Origin: Mycobacterium simulans
GTDB lineage: Bacteria; Actinomycetota; Actinomycetes; Mycobacteriales; Mycobacteriaceae
Direction: 5' to 3'
Assembly: GCF_900232995.1 (NCBI RefSeq)
Contig: NZ_OCVX01000004.1
Coordinates: 1-50,301, forward strand
DNA: 50,301 nt
The notes under the pieces were generated by a model. It was not told the origin of the DNA and searched no databases. It saw nothing but the letters and a program-made list of their open reading frames with translations. Each line of letters opens with the position of its first letter. Position 1 is the first letter of the stretch. Shown here piece after piece: positions 1-7,698 of the stretch. The translations under genes were made by a program, and so were the position numbers.

Positions 1-116
1 GGAGCTGGAAGGGAACCGACCTGACCACGGGCACCAGGGGATGGACACCCGACCGGGAAACCGGCGGCACAAAGGCCCTGGGTCCTACCGTCAGACATCA
101 TCTACCTTCCAGCTCC
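1..116 (+). ncRNA. candidate structured RNA (unknown family)
   Basis: Bases 1-12 (GGAGCTGGAAGG) are perfectly complementary to 105-116 (CCTTCCAGCTCC), closing a nested fold. Inside it, CTGAC 21-25 pairs with GTCAG 90-94, CCAGGG 34-39 with CCCTGG 76-81, and CCGG 53-56 with CCGG 61-64 around a GAAA loop (57-60). The GNRA tetraloop exists only on the plus strand, which is why I assign that strand. I do not recognise the family; it did not match my memory of the M-box, cobalamin, SAM-IV, ydaO, ZTP, tmRNA or RNase P consensus. A further GGAGG/CCTCC pairing at 135-139/154-158 may extend it. The element may begin before base 1. It could be a riboswitch, an sRNA or a fortuitous fold. Confidence 0.5.
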
Positions 117-223
117 CGACCCGACTCGCACGGTGGAGGTGAGGCGGCGGCTTCCTCCGGAAACATCCCGCTAATCTCGCGTGCCAACGGTATCGAGATC
201 ATGCCGCGGGCCCCAGGCCGGTA

Positions 224-1114
224 TCACCCGCGTAGCGCGGTGGCGATAGCGAGCCAGTCGTCGGCTGCCAATCGGCTTTCGTTCGCGGGGTCGTAACGCC
301 CCAGCAGCGCGGAGACACTTAGATGCTCGCGAGGCTGGAAATCGTGGGCGGTCAGCATCTCGTTCAGGCCGGCCTCGGTGAAATCGCTGCGGTACGGTTC
401 GCCGCGCCGGGCAACCATGCGGGCAACGCGGCTCGCGCTTTTCCATGGGGTGCGTGCAGCGACGACGCCGGCACAGATGTAGTCGACGACCAGACGGCTG
501 CCTGGCACACACACCTTGGCAAGGTCGTTAAGGGTCGCGTCGATGGCGTCGCAGGTTAGGTACGGAGTGACTCCCAGCCAGATGACCAGGCTTGCCCTGG
601 CCGAATCGAACCCGCTGTCGAGGAGCCGTTCACGCAGCACGTCATGCTCGAAATCGCATGGCACCCAGACCGTTTCACAATGGGCTGGTGACAGCCGCTC
701 GATCACGGGGCGTTTGTGGGCTTGGGTGGTTGGAGCGTCGACCTCGAAGACCCGCACCGGCGCAGTGGCACGCCGCAGGCTGGTGGTATCGAAGCCGGCG
801 CCGAGCAGCACCAGTTGGTCGATGCCATCGCTGATCGCGGCTTGGCACGCGTCGTCGGCGTAACGCACCCGCAGCGCGATGTGGGCGTGCAGTCCACCCC
901 ACACGGAGTCGATCACGCGAAGTGCCGCATCGGCCGAACGTGGGTGGGCCAGGATCGCCCGCAACGCCGGGTGTTCGACGAAATGCCGCGAGTACGGGTC
1001 GTCGAGGAGGCGACGGGCCGGTGGCCGCAGCGTTTCCGCGGCGCGCTGGGCCGCGTTGAGCTGGGCGGTCAAACTCGCGGTGCGGTCAAGACGCCGGTTG
1101 GCTACATCAACCAT
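224..1114 (-). CDS. class I SAM-dependent methyltransferase (PPM/leucine carboxyl methyltransferase family)
   Basis: The 296-aa protein belongs to the mycobacterial PPM-type methyltransferases (PF04072), which use S-adenosylmethionine; the physiological substrates of most members are unknown. The family signature with the glycine-rich SAM site is visible (VLLGAGFDTTSLR, then VFEVDAP), followed by the acidic/aromatic VIWLGVTPYL segment. I chose the ATG at 1114 because GAGG lies 8 bases upstream and the length fits the family. ATGs at 1141 and 1174 are alternatives. It is divergent from the MocR regulator starting at 1192, so the two probably share a promoter region. Confidence 0.85.
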   Translation of the reverse strand: MVDVANRRLDRTASLTAQLNAAQRAAETLRPPARRLLDDPYSRHFVEHPALRAILAHPRSADAALRVIDSVWGGLHAHIALRVRYADDACQAAISDGIDQLVLLGAGFDTTSLRRATAPVRVFEVDAPTTQAHKRPVIERLSPAHCETVWVPCDFEHDVLRERLLDSGFDSARASLVIWLGVTPYLTCDAIDATLNDLAKVCVPGSRLVVDYICAGVVAARTPWKSASRVARMVARRGEPYRSDFTEAGLNEMLTAHDFQPREHLSVSALLGRYDPANESRLAADDWLAIATALRG

Positions 1115-1191
1115 CTCGCCATCCTCTGGTGCAGGAACCATCGCCGCTTCGACATTACGAGAGAGCCGGTTCATCTGTATGGTCCAATTCC

Positions 1192-2607
1192 ATGGCAGAT
1201 TCGTGTACCAGTGCTGGCGGAATCGACCTACACCTCGACCTTCCACCTGGACGGGGTCGACGCTCGGCGCTCGAAGTTGCTCTGCGACAAGCCATTCGCG
1301 ACGGGCGTCTCGCACCAGGCGAATGGCTGCCGTCCTCGCGTGCCCTGGCCGTACAGCTCGGGGTGGCGCGCGGAACCGTCGTCGAGGTCTATGCACAACT
1401 GGCGGCCGAAGGATACCTACGCACCCGGCCCGGCGCGGCGACCGAAGTGGCTCATGGGCCGCACGCCCCGTCACGGGTCACCGCAGAACCCGTCACCGCG
1501 CGCGTCGTCGCCGATTTCCGCCTGGGCCGCCCCGACCTGAGCATGTTCCCACGCGCCGAGTGGCTGCGCGCGCTTCGGCGAGCGCTGCAGACCACCGCGC
1601 ACTCCGAGCTCGGCCCGGCAGACCCACGCGGATCGCCGCGCTTGCGCGCAGTACTCGCCAACTACCTAGGCCGAGTACGCGGAGTCCTCACCACCTGCGA
1701 GCACATCGTGATTTGCAGTGGGTTCACGCAGGGGTTGCGGTTGGTGTGTGACGCGCTGGCCGCCGGCACGGCCCGGTCGATCGCCCTCGAGAACCCCTGC
1801 CTTCCCGATCACCGCGCAATCGCGGAAGCCAGCGGACTCGCCGTGGTCCCGCTAGACGTCGACGGCAGCGGTGCCCGACCGGAAGGTTTCACCAGATCTG
1901 CTGCCGCTGTCCTTACCCCGGCACACCAGGCTCCGCTGGGCGCGACGCTGAACGCCGAGAGGCGCGCCGAGTTCGCGCGGATCGCCGCCGCACGGGGGGT
2001 GTATCTGGTCGAAGACGACTACGACGGCGAGTTCCGCTACGACCGCCATCCCGTCGGTGCTTTGCAGGGACTCGCGCCCGAGCACATCATCTACGCGGGC
2101 AGTGCCAGCAAGAGCCTGGCTCCCGGGCTCCGCCTGGGCTGGCTGGCGTTACCCAGCGGCCTAGTCGACGCGGTGATCGAAGCCAAACGGCGAGCTGACC
2201 GTGGCACCGATGTGCTGGCGCAGTTGGCATTCGCGGAGTTGATCGAGTCGGGGGCTCTCGACCGACACATCCGACGGATGCGCCGCCGTTACGGGAATCG
2301 CCGCGACGCGCTCATCGCTACGCTCGCCCGCTACGCACCCGCGGTGTCGATTCATGGAATCGCCGCCGGGCTCCATGCCGTCGTCTCACTGCCCGAACAT
2401 ATTTCGGAGGCCGATGTGCTGACCGCCGCGCAGCAGCGCAAAGTCGCACTCACCGGCCTAACCCCCTTCTGGCATGGAACAGGGCACCACACCGAGGGAA
2501 TCGTCATCGGCTACGGGACACCGCTGGAACACGAATACGCCTCCGCACTGGAGCATCTCGGTCAATTAATGGGCGCCGTGACAAAGTCATCATCTGAATC
2601 GCACTGA
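1192..2607 (+). CDS. MocR/GntR-family regulator with aminotransferase domain
   Basis: The 471-aa protein has an N-terminal winged helix of GntR type (about residues 15-80) joined to a fold-type I PLP aminotransferase-like domain. The PLP region is visible as VEDDYDGEFRYDR followed by the Schiff-base lysine motif SASKSLAPGLRLGW. MocR proteins usually sense pyridoxal phosphate or amino compounds and often regulate a divergent neighbour; here that would be the methyltransferase. An upstream in-frame start at 1129 would lie inside the divergent gene, so ATG 1192 is preferred although its ribosome site is weak. The effector is unknown. Confidence 0.88.
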   Translation: MADSCTSAGGIDLHLDLPPGRGRRSALEVALRQAIRDGRLAPGEWLPSSRALAVQLGVARGTVVEVYAQLAAEGYLRTRPGAATEVAHGPHAPSRVTAEPVTARVVADFRLGRPDLSMFPRAEWLRALRRALQTTAHSELGPADPRGSPRLRAVLANYLGRVRGVLTTCEHIVICSGFTQGLRLVCDALAAGTARSIALENPCLPDHRAIAEASGLAVVPLDVDGSGARPEGFTRSAAAVLTPAHQAPLGATLNAERRAEFARIAAARGVYLVEDDYDGEFRYDRHPVGALQGLAPEHIIYAGSASKSLAPGLRLGWLALPSGLVDAVIEAKRRADRGTDVLAQLAFAELIESGALDRHIRRMRRRYGNRRDALIATLARYAPAVSIHGIAAGLHAVVSLPEHISEADVLTAAQQRKVALTGLTPFWHGTGHHTEGIVIGYGTPLEHEYASALEHLGQLMGAVTKSSSESH

Positions 2608-2626
2608 TTCCTAGCGTATTTCGCGT

Positions 2627-2688
2627 TTCACTGGCCGGTGCAGTGAAGTGCGCTGTGCTGGATACCGAATATCGGCCGCTGGGCCGAT
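2627..2688. terminator. two perfect stem-loops after the MocR gene
   Basis: TTCACTG 2627-2633 pairs with CAGTGAA 2641-2647 across a 7-nt loop. ATCGGCC 2671-2677 pairs with GGCCGAT 2682-2688 across a 4-nt loop. Neither has a clear T tail, as is common for mycobacterial hairpin terminators. The second could instead be an operator for the hydrolase starting 66 bases downstream. Confidence 0.45.
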
Positions 2689-2753
2689 GTTGTCGCACGT
2701 TGAGGTTCGCGGGGTCACCCTGAGCCACTACCGAGCCTGGTAGACAGTCAGTT

Positions 2754-3470
2754 ATGACGACGGTGACGGACATTGAGTATCAGGCCGACGGCAAAACCAT
2801 GGTCGGTCGGCTTGCCATGCCGGAGGGCGACGGCAAGTGTCCCGCGGTTCTCATTGCCCACGAGGGCCCAGGTCTGGATGAGCAGCAGCGCCGCCGAGCC
2901 GATCATCTTGCAGAGCTCGGGTATGTGGCGTTCGCGCTCGATTATCAGGGCGGTGGGGTGGCGATGGTTGACCGGGAAGCCATGATGGCCCGTCTTGACG
3001 AGCTTTGGCATGAACCGGAGTGCACCCGTGAGCTGGCCCGCGCGGGCCTGAAGATACTGCTCGACCAGCCTCGTACGGATCCGACGAAGGTCGCCGCCAT
3101 CGGGTACTGCTTCGGCGGGTTTGTGGTGTTGGAACTGGCCCGTGCCGGGACGAACCTCGCGGTGGTCGTCGGATTCCATCCCCGGCTGGCCACGCCGCGT
3201 CCCCTGGACGCGGCAAACATTACCGCCAAGGTTCTCGTCTGCATCGGTACAGAGGATCCGCTGATCTCGGTCGGCGAGCGGCTGATGTTTGAAGAGCAGA
3301 TGCGTGCGGCGGGGGTGGACTGGCGGATGAACCTCTATGGCGGCGCCCAGCACAGTTTCACTCATCCAGAAGTCGATAGCATCGGGGTCCCCGGGCTGCG
3401 GTTCGATCCAATCGCTACCGAGCGCTCATGGCGGGCCATGCTCGACCTATTCGACGAGACGTTCCGATGA
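2754..3470 (+). CDS. dienelactone hydrolase family protein
   Basis: The 238-aa alpha/beta hydrolase has the dienelactone hydrolase nucleophile motif GYCFGG (Cys replacing the usual Ser) near residue 121, an upstream E-G-P-G region (HEGPGLDEQ) and a C-terminal catalytic His in GGAQHSFTHP. Family members hydrolyse dienelactones or related esters; many mycobacterial copies are uncharacterised. The start is ATG 2754, with only a weak ribosome site visible. It stands alone between the MocR hairpins and the convergent redoxin gene. Confidence 0.85.
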   Translation: MTTVTDIEYQADGKTMVGRLAMPEGDGKCPAVLIAHEGPGLDEQQRRRADHLAELGYVAFALDYQGGGVAMVDREAMMARLDELWHEPECTRELARAGLKILLDQPRTDPTKVAAIGYCFGGFVVLELARAGTNLAVVVGFHPRLATPRPLDAANITAKVLVCIGTEDPLISVGERLMFEEQMRAAGVDWRMNLYGGAQHSFTHPEVDSIGVPGLRFDPIATERSWRAMLDLFDETFR

Positions 3471-3489
3471 AGCTCGACTGCTAGCGGAA

Positions 3490-4059
3490 TCACCGGGTGC
3501 GAGGCGGGCCTTGACGCCACTTGATACTGCACCCGATCGACGGCCGCTGGTTGGGGTCAACGGGCTGCCCGGCAACAACGGCCTCAACCGCGGCCCGCAC
3601 ATCAGCGGCCGTCACCGGTAGGCCGTTACCGGGGCGGGAATCGTCGAGTTGGCCTCGGTAGACGAGTCGGCGTTCACCGTCGAATACGAACGTGTCCGGC
3701 GTGCAGGCCGCGGAGAAGGCGCGGGCAACGTCCTGGGTCTCGTCGTACAGGTACGGGAACGTCCAGCCGTGACGGCGGGCCTCGGCGACCATCTGATCGG
3801 GTCCATCCTGCGGGTAGGTGACGACGTCATTGCTCGAGATGCCGACCATAGCGACGCCTCGGTCGCTCAGGTCTCGATAAAGCTGGGCGAGCCCGTCGGC
3901 GACATGTTGGACGTACGGGCAGTGGTTGCAGATGAAGGTGACGACCAGCGCGGGACCTGTCAGCTCGTCAAGGCCGACCGTGGCGCCGGTGGCCGGCTCG
4001 GGCAGCGCAAACGGCGGCGCGGGGGTGCCGAGGTCGAGCATTGCGGATTCGGTTGCCAT
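3490..4059 (-). CDS. thioredoxin-fold protein, AhpC/TSA-redoxin type
   Basis: The 189-aa protein has a redoxin beginning (LGTPAPPFALPEP) and the active-site segment FICNHCPYVQH. A Cys-Pro pair remains but the classic CxxC is not present (N-H-C-P), suggesting a one-Cys peroxiredoxin-like protein or one using a distant resolving Cys (SAACTPDTFVFD). No signal peptide is evident, so it is probably cytoplasmic. An internal ATG at 4041 is a possible alternative start. It lies downstream of the DUF4383 gene on the same strand. Confidence 0.8.
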   Translation of the reverse strand: MATESAMLDLGTPAPPFALPEPATGATVGLDELTGPALVVTFICNHCPYVQHVADGLAQLYRDLSDRGVAMVGISSNDVVTYPQDGPDQMVAEARRHGWTFPYLYDETQDVARAFSAACTPDTFVFDGERRLVYRGQLDDSRPGNGLPVTAADVRAAVEAVVAGQPVDPNQRPSIGCSIKWRQGPPRTR

Positions 4060-4120
4060 GTCCGCCAGCGTACGTCTGGCGACGCGGAGCCTCGTCGACG
4101 CCAGCCGCTAACCGGTTGAG

Positions 4121-4555
4121 TCACCGCACTTTACGCAGGTCGGCAAGGGAGTTTCTAAGCCCACCGTCCATGCGGATCTGGATGGCTGCCACCGCGATCA
4201 TCACCGCCGCGGTTACCAGGTGAACGACCGCGTCGGTGGTGTTGTTGGGAAAGGTGAAGATATAGGCGACCTGATGCGAGAAGAACGCCCAAATGCCCGG
4301 CAGCGCACCGGCTATCGCGGCGAAGACCAGGTACAGCACGGCCCACGACTTGCGTAGCGCGAACACTAGGCCCGGGGCGAATAGCGCCAGACCGGCGACC
4401 GCGTGCCAGCCGTTGTAGTCCATTCCGAGCAGCTGGACGGTCGGCGCGTTGGGCCCCGTCGCGAAGCTAGGTTCGACGATGAGACCGATCACCGCCTGAA
4501 TGACATGAAATGCACAAATGAGCAACAGCCCGACTTGGGCGAAACTCCGCCTCAC
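4121..4555 (-). CDS. DUF4383-type integral membrane protein
   Basis: The 144-aa protein has four predicted hydrophobic helices (near residues 5-25, 48-70, 73-95 and 110-130), matching the DUF4383 family of small actinobacterial membrane proteins of unknown function. The ribosome site AAGGAGG lies 5 bases before the ATG. A perfect TACTAC-5-GTAGTA inverted repeat overlapping a TAGTAT -10-like hexamer lies 35-51 bases upstream, suggesting repressor control. Confidence 0.75.
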   Translation of the reverse strand: MRRSFAQVGLLLICAFHVIQAVIGLIVEPSFATGPNAPTVQLLGMDYNGWHAVAGLALFAPGLVFALRKSWAVLYLVFAAIAGALPGIWAFFSHQVAYIFTFPNNTTDAVVHLVTAAVMIAVAAIQIRMDGGLRNSLADLRKVR

Positions 4556-4589
4556 ATTGCACCTCCTTGTGCGTGACGGGACAGCCCAA

Positions 4590-4606
4590 TACTACGCTTG
4601 GTAGTA
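4590..4606. promoter_or_regulatory. putative operator/promoter of the DUF4383 gene
   Basis: TACTAC (4590-4595) and GTAGTA (4601-4606) form a perfect inverted repeat with a 5-base spacer. Read on the minus strand, it contains TAGTAT, a plausible -10 hexamer, 35-51 bases upstream of the ATG at 4555. This fits a repressor site; no dedicated regulator gene is adjacent apart from the cNMP-binding protein. Confidence 0.4.
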
Positions 4607-4663
4607 GATGCCAGGCCTACGGCGAATAGCCTCGCGACGCCGCTGCGGCGCCAGAACCGACGG

Positions 4664-5242
4664 CTACGCCGTGCTGTTCCGCTCGATCCACTGGTTGAGC
4701 GCGTCCGCGAGCGCGGCCGCGGCGCCCACACCCGCACTGTCGGCGGCCTGTTCGAACCGCTCGACCAGCTCCGTGGGGACTGAGGCATTTACCTTGGAGC
4801 GCGGCGGTTTTGGCTTCGGCAGCGGGCTGACGGGCACGTGTTGGGCGGCAGTCGCCTCCATGATTTCACGCAGTGCGGGTATCTCGTCGAGCAAGGGGGC
4901 GAGATCATCGCGCTCGACGCGCAGCACCTCGGCCGGCCCGATCGTCGTTACGGTCGCAGACCGCAATTTCCCCCGGCGGAGCGCAGATTCGCCGATCACC
5001 TCGCCCGGCCCCAAAACAGCAATGCGGTCTTGACCGACGTACACTCCTACCTCGCCGCTGAGCAGGATGTAGCAAGCGTCCGACGGAGTCTGCTCGCGAA
5101 TCAGCGGCCATGGCACGGAGTGTGAAGTGTGATGTGCAGCCCGGACGAGACGCTCCAACTCATGATCCGTGAATTTGTCGAATGCGGTGAACTCGCGTAG
5201 CCGACGGGCGTCTTCCGCTTCATGTCCGTCGCCGTCGACCAT
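4664..5242 (-). CDS. cyclic-nucleotide-binding domain protein with C-terminal RHH-like tail
   Basis: The 192-aa protein has a cNMP-binding beta-roll at about residues 15-130 (DACYILLSGEVGVYV, then GPGEVIGESAL, the phosphate-binding cassette region). A Pro/Lys linker (PLPKPKPPRSK) leads to about 40 residues resembling a ribbon-helix-helix segment (VNASVPTELVERFEQAA...ALNQWIE). It lacks the helix-turn-helix of CRP-type regulators. Ribosome site AGGAGG is 6 bases before the ATG. A role as a cAMP-responsive DNA-binding protein is inference only. Confidence 0.75.
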   Translation of the reverse strand: MVDGDGHEAEDARRLREFTAFDKFTDHELERLVRAAHHTSHSVPWPLIREQTPSDACYILLSGEVGVYVGQDRIAVLGPGEVIGESALRRGKLRSATVTTIGPAEVLRVERDDLAPLLDEIPALREIMEATAAQHVPVSPLPKPKPPRSKVNASVPTELVERFEQAADSAGVGAAAALADALNQWIERNSTA

Positions 5243-5573
5243 GGCGGCCTCCTAATGAGCGATGTAACCCTGACATTGAGGAGCCTAACGCGGATCTTGC
5301 AGCAGAAGTAGCATGTCAGAGGCGGTTAGCGAACGCGGACGCCGTCTCCGTCACCTCCATCTTGCTGAGCTGGGGACCACGTGTTGGGCGAATTACGACC
5401 CGATGGGCTGTCCCAGCTCCGCGGTGAATTACAAACGCGCAGAGAATCATTCGGGCGTAGCCCGTAGCCCGGCTACCGCGACGCATCATCCACAATGACC
5501 ACTACCGGACACCGCAGCCGGCAGATCATCGCCGGACTCTGGAACCGCAAGGCGTCCAACCTATTACGGGTCA
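5243..5573. other. intergenic, no convincing gene
   Basis: About 330 bases separate the cNMP-binding gene from vapC. One 28-codon frame on the plus strand (5497-5583, ATG to TAG) overlaps the vapC end, but it has no ribosome site and no recognisable family. I see nothing else supportable apart from the 5' leader of the cNMP gene. Confidence 0.4.
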
Positions 5574-6005
5574 TCACTTAGCCTGCTGAGTGCGACTAGC
5601 TCGAAACGGATTCTCCACCCGTACGCCGGCGTAGTCCTCGCTGTCGCTTAGGTCCTCGGATAGGACGACATCACAACCGAGAGCGCGGCTGGCCTCGAGG
5701 ACTGTGGCGTCCCAGTACGAGATCCGGAAGCGCCGAGATGTCGTAAAGGCGGCCAGCATTAGCTCGGCCGTGATTGGGGCGACGGAAAACCGCATAAACG
5801 ACTCCACCAGGTCGACGGCCTGCTCGTGGGTAATCGGGTCCGGCCGGCTCATGCGCGTTGCCTGGACGTAGAACTCCTGAAGAACCTGAACAGACACCGC
5901 CAGGTCGCGGGCGGCCAGGATTTCGTTTGCACAGTTCGCCTTGTCCTGCTCGTCTGGATCGCGTGAGATCGCGTAGAGCAGGACGTTGGTGTCAATGAAC
6001 CGCAC
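5574..6005 (-). CDS. vapC: VapC-type PIN-domain RNase toxin
   Basis: The 143-aa PIN protein has the four acidic positions expected for Mg2+-dependent RNase activity: FIDTN at the start, an acidic residue in VLQEFYV, SYWDATVLEA, and the terminal LSEDLSD. It overlaps its antitoxin gene by 14 bases, so the pair is translationally coupled. VapC toxins cleave specific tRNAs or rRNA when freed from VapB; the target here is unknown. The reading frame is complete, so the module may be active. Confidence 0.88.
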   Translation of the reverse strand: MRFIDTNVLLYAISRDPDEQDKANCANEILAARDLAVSVQVLQEFYVQATRMSRPDPITHEQAVDLVESFMRFSVAPITAELMLAAFTTSRRFRISYWDATVLEASRALGCDVVLSEDLSDSEDYAGVRVENPFRASRTQQAK

Positions 6006-6231
6006 GGTCGTGGACTTCGTCTCGGCTCAGACGGTCGCGTGCGCGAAACTGGCGGATTTCATTCTGGACCCGCCGCTGCTTTGCCTCAAGCCGGGAGAAT
6101 TCGGCCTCCCGCTCGGAAAGCGAATTCAGATATTCAGCAACGAGGGCGCTTACGGACTTGCCGAGCTCTGCAGCCCGAATCCTCGCTAGGCGGTAGATGT
6201 CGTCGGAAACAGAGACGGTGATATTCTTCAC
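5992..6231 (-). CDS. vapB: VapB-type ribbon-helix-helix antitoxin
   Basis: The 79-aa protein starts at GTG 6231 and begins with an RHH DNA-binding segment (MKNITVSVSDDIYRLARIRAAE). A charged C-terminal tail probably wraps the toxin. The gene precedes and overlaps vapC. The start codon lies inside a run of CACAGT repeats, so autorepression by VapB or VapBC binding is likely. Confidence 0.85.
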   Translation of the reverse strand: MKNITVSVSDDIYRLARIRAAELGKSVSALVAEYLNSLSEREAEFSRLEAKQRRVQNEIRQFRARDRLSRDEVHDRAVH

Positions 6232-6259
6232 AGTTTCACAGTATCACAGTTACTGTGAT
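6229..6259. promoter_or_regulatory. vapBC operator: direct repeats plus palindrome
   Basis: CACAGT occurs at 6229, 6237 and 6245, exactly 8 bases apart, and is followed by its inverse ACTGTG at 6252-6257. The last copy forms a perfect palindrome, ATCACAG-TTA-CTGTGAT (6243-6259). The array touches the vapB GTG codon, typical of an autoregulated toxin-antitoxin operator bound by several RHH dimers. Confidence 0.65.
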
Positions 6260-6445
6260 CGCTGCGTTTCGTCGCGGTCCGGTTACGCCGCCAGCTCGCG
6301 TGCTGGTGGGCCGGGGGCGAGCCGGCAGTGGTCGTCGAGGAGGTTGCGGATTTTCGCCTCGGTGTCATCGGCCTGCTGCTCGTGTGTGACATCGGCCTGG
6401 CAAAGGTCGTTGGGTGGGGCGGCAGTGAAGCGTCGCGTACGCAGA

Positions 6446-7225
6446 TCAGTGATAACGGCACTGTTGTGACGGGGCGACGGCTAGCTGAGCGCGCCCACCG
6501 GTCAAGTAGAGCATCAGAGCAGAATCGGTGACTTTAATGCTCTTGACGGTCAGCCCGAGCGGTAGACCGACAAGGCTTCTGCGGCGTTGGATGCTGCCGC
6601 CACGGCCGAGGGCCGAGACCTGCCGGGGATCGATCGGGTGGCCCTCAAGCGCCATCGAACGGATGGTGAAGACCAGGTCGGACCCGTCCAGCGTGGGGCC
6701 AAGATCGACGGTGAGCTTTCCCGAGGGCCCGGTGTTCAGGCGGATGAGCCCGTCGTGGATTGTCACCGCGAGCATCGCCGGATCCATGCCGTTCGCCTCG
6801 GATAGGGCTTGCCGGATCGCGCTAGGGTTCATGGTGACTGTCGCATCGGTGTGTGAAGCGGTCGGCCCGCCAATTACTGATAGGTCGTGCAGCACGGCTG
6901 ATATGTCAACGCCGTCAAACTGACATAACGAGGCGCCTTTGGCCGCGATGGATACCGCTGAGATGTGGTCAGTAATCAGGTTAATCACCATTGATGATGA
7001 GCCGATGCCGACTGTTAGCGCTGTGGTGTGCAGCGTGCGTCGCGCACTATCCACGATCATCGCGCGCACCTTGTCGCGGGCGAAAACCTCGGCAGCGCAA
7101 AATGCGACGGTCAACGTGAGGACTATGCACACCGCAAGGATGCGTTTTATCCGCCCGCGGGCCGCCGGCTGCCATCGAGTGGCGGCTGCCGCTCGAACAC
7201 TTTTCACGGGCGAGCTGTTTCGCAT
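6446..7225 (-). CDS. DUF2993 (LmeA-like) exported lipid-binding protein
   Basis: The 259-aa protein has one N-terminal membrane segment (about residues 26-46, RILAVCIVLTLTVAFCAAEVF). The DUF2993 pattern follows (CQFDGVDISAVLHDLSV and a downstream beta-rich domain). LmeA in M. tuberculosis is a periplasmic phospholipid-binding protein needed for lipomannan elongation; this is a relative, not necessarily the orthologue. The C-terminus (SQQCRYH) looks untypical and may have been altered by the rearranged sequence next to vapBC. Confidence 0.75.
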   Translation of the reverse strand: MRNSSPVKSVRAAAATRWQPAARGRIKRILAVCIVLTLTVAFCAAEVFARDKVRAMIVDSARRTLHTTALTVGIGSSSMVINLITDHISAVSIAAKGASLCQFDGVDISAVLHDLSVIGGPTASHTDATVTMNPSAIRQALSEANGMDPAMLAVTIHDGLIRLNTGPSGKLTVDLGPTLDGSDLVFTIRSMALEGHPIDPRQVSALGRGGSIQRRRSLVGLPLGLTVKSIKVTDSALMLYLTGGRAQLAVAPSQQCRYH

Positions 7226-7698
7226 CGGCGGTACGGAAGGTGCTGAGTTAGAAACATTCGTTGATTTTGTACTTTCTGCGATGTGAAGGCAGTCGGTTAT
7301 CGGCGCTGATCCACTCCCACCCGGTTAGTTTCGCGGTTTCTTTGGCTATAGCGGTGTCAGAGGCCCCCAACCACTCTCGTCGGGCGCTGGCTGTGTGTGC
7401 GTCAGACGAATGGCGGATTTGACGGATGAAAATCTCTCCGCCGATCGAGCGAGGGTAGTAGAACCTCGAATCGCGCAAGATGGGCCTGCCGAGCTGGCAG
7501 TGGTCAGCGAAAAGGCGTCATATCAAGATGTTTCATCGACCAACTGCGTCTCGCAGCGCGTTGTGCGGCGCCGTCGTTGACCATTGTTGTGGCATACCCG
7601 GCGGACTGCGGCAGGTCAAGCCGCGCAAAACCGAGTTGTTAAGGCGGCGGCTGGATAAGCTTCATGCGCACAGGGCTCGGATTGACGGGAAGGGCGAT
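7226..7698. other. intergenic between the DUF2993 and PE-protease genes
   Basis: About 470 bases. A minus-strand frame of 76 codons (7248-7478) has protein-like stretches but no recognised family and no ribosome site. The frame of the PE protein extends upstream to 7480, but that part lacks PE-family sequence and is better read as leader. Promoters for the divergent neighbours must lie here; I cannot place them. Confidence 0.35.

Noticed and set aside
5497..5583. 28-codon plus-strand frame beside vapC
   Set aside because: It overlaps the vapC 3' end, lacks a ribosome site and matches no family I recognise.
6261..6445. Protein-like minus-strand frame after vapBC (ending ...LAPGPPARELAA)
   Set aside because: No start codon, only about 60 residues, and I cannot assign it to a family; possibly a truncated gene.
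7248..7478. 76-codon minus-strand frame before the PE-protease gene
   Set aside because: Some protein-like sequence, but no ribosome site, no family, and it overlaps probable promoter sequence.
7480..7698. Upstream extension of the PE-protease frame
   Set aside because: PE proteins begin at the PE domain; the extra 73 codons show no PE-family sequence and GTG 7699 has a ribosome site.
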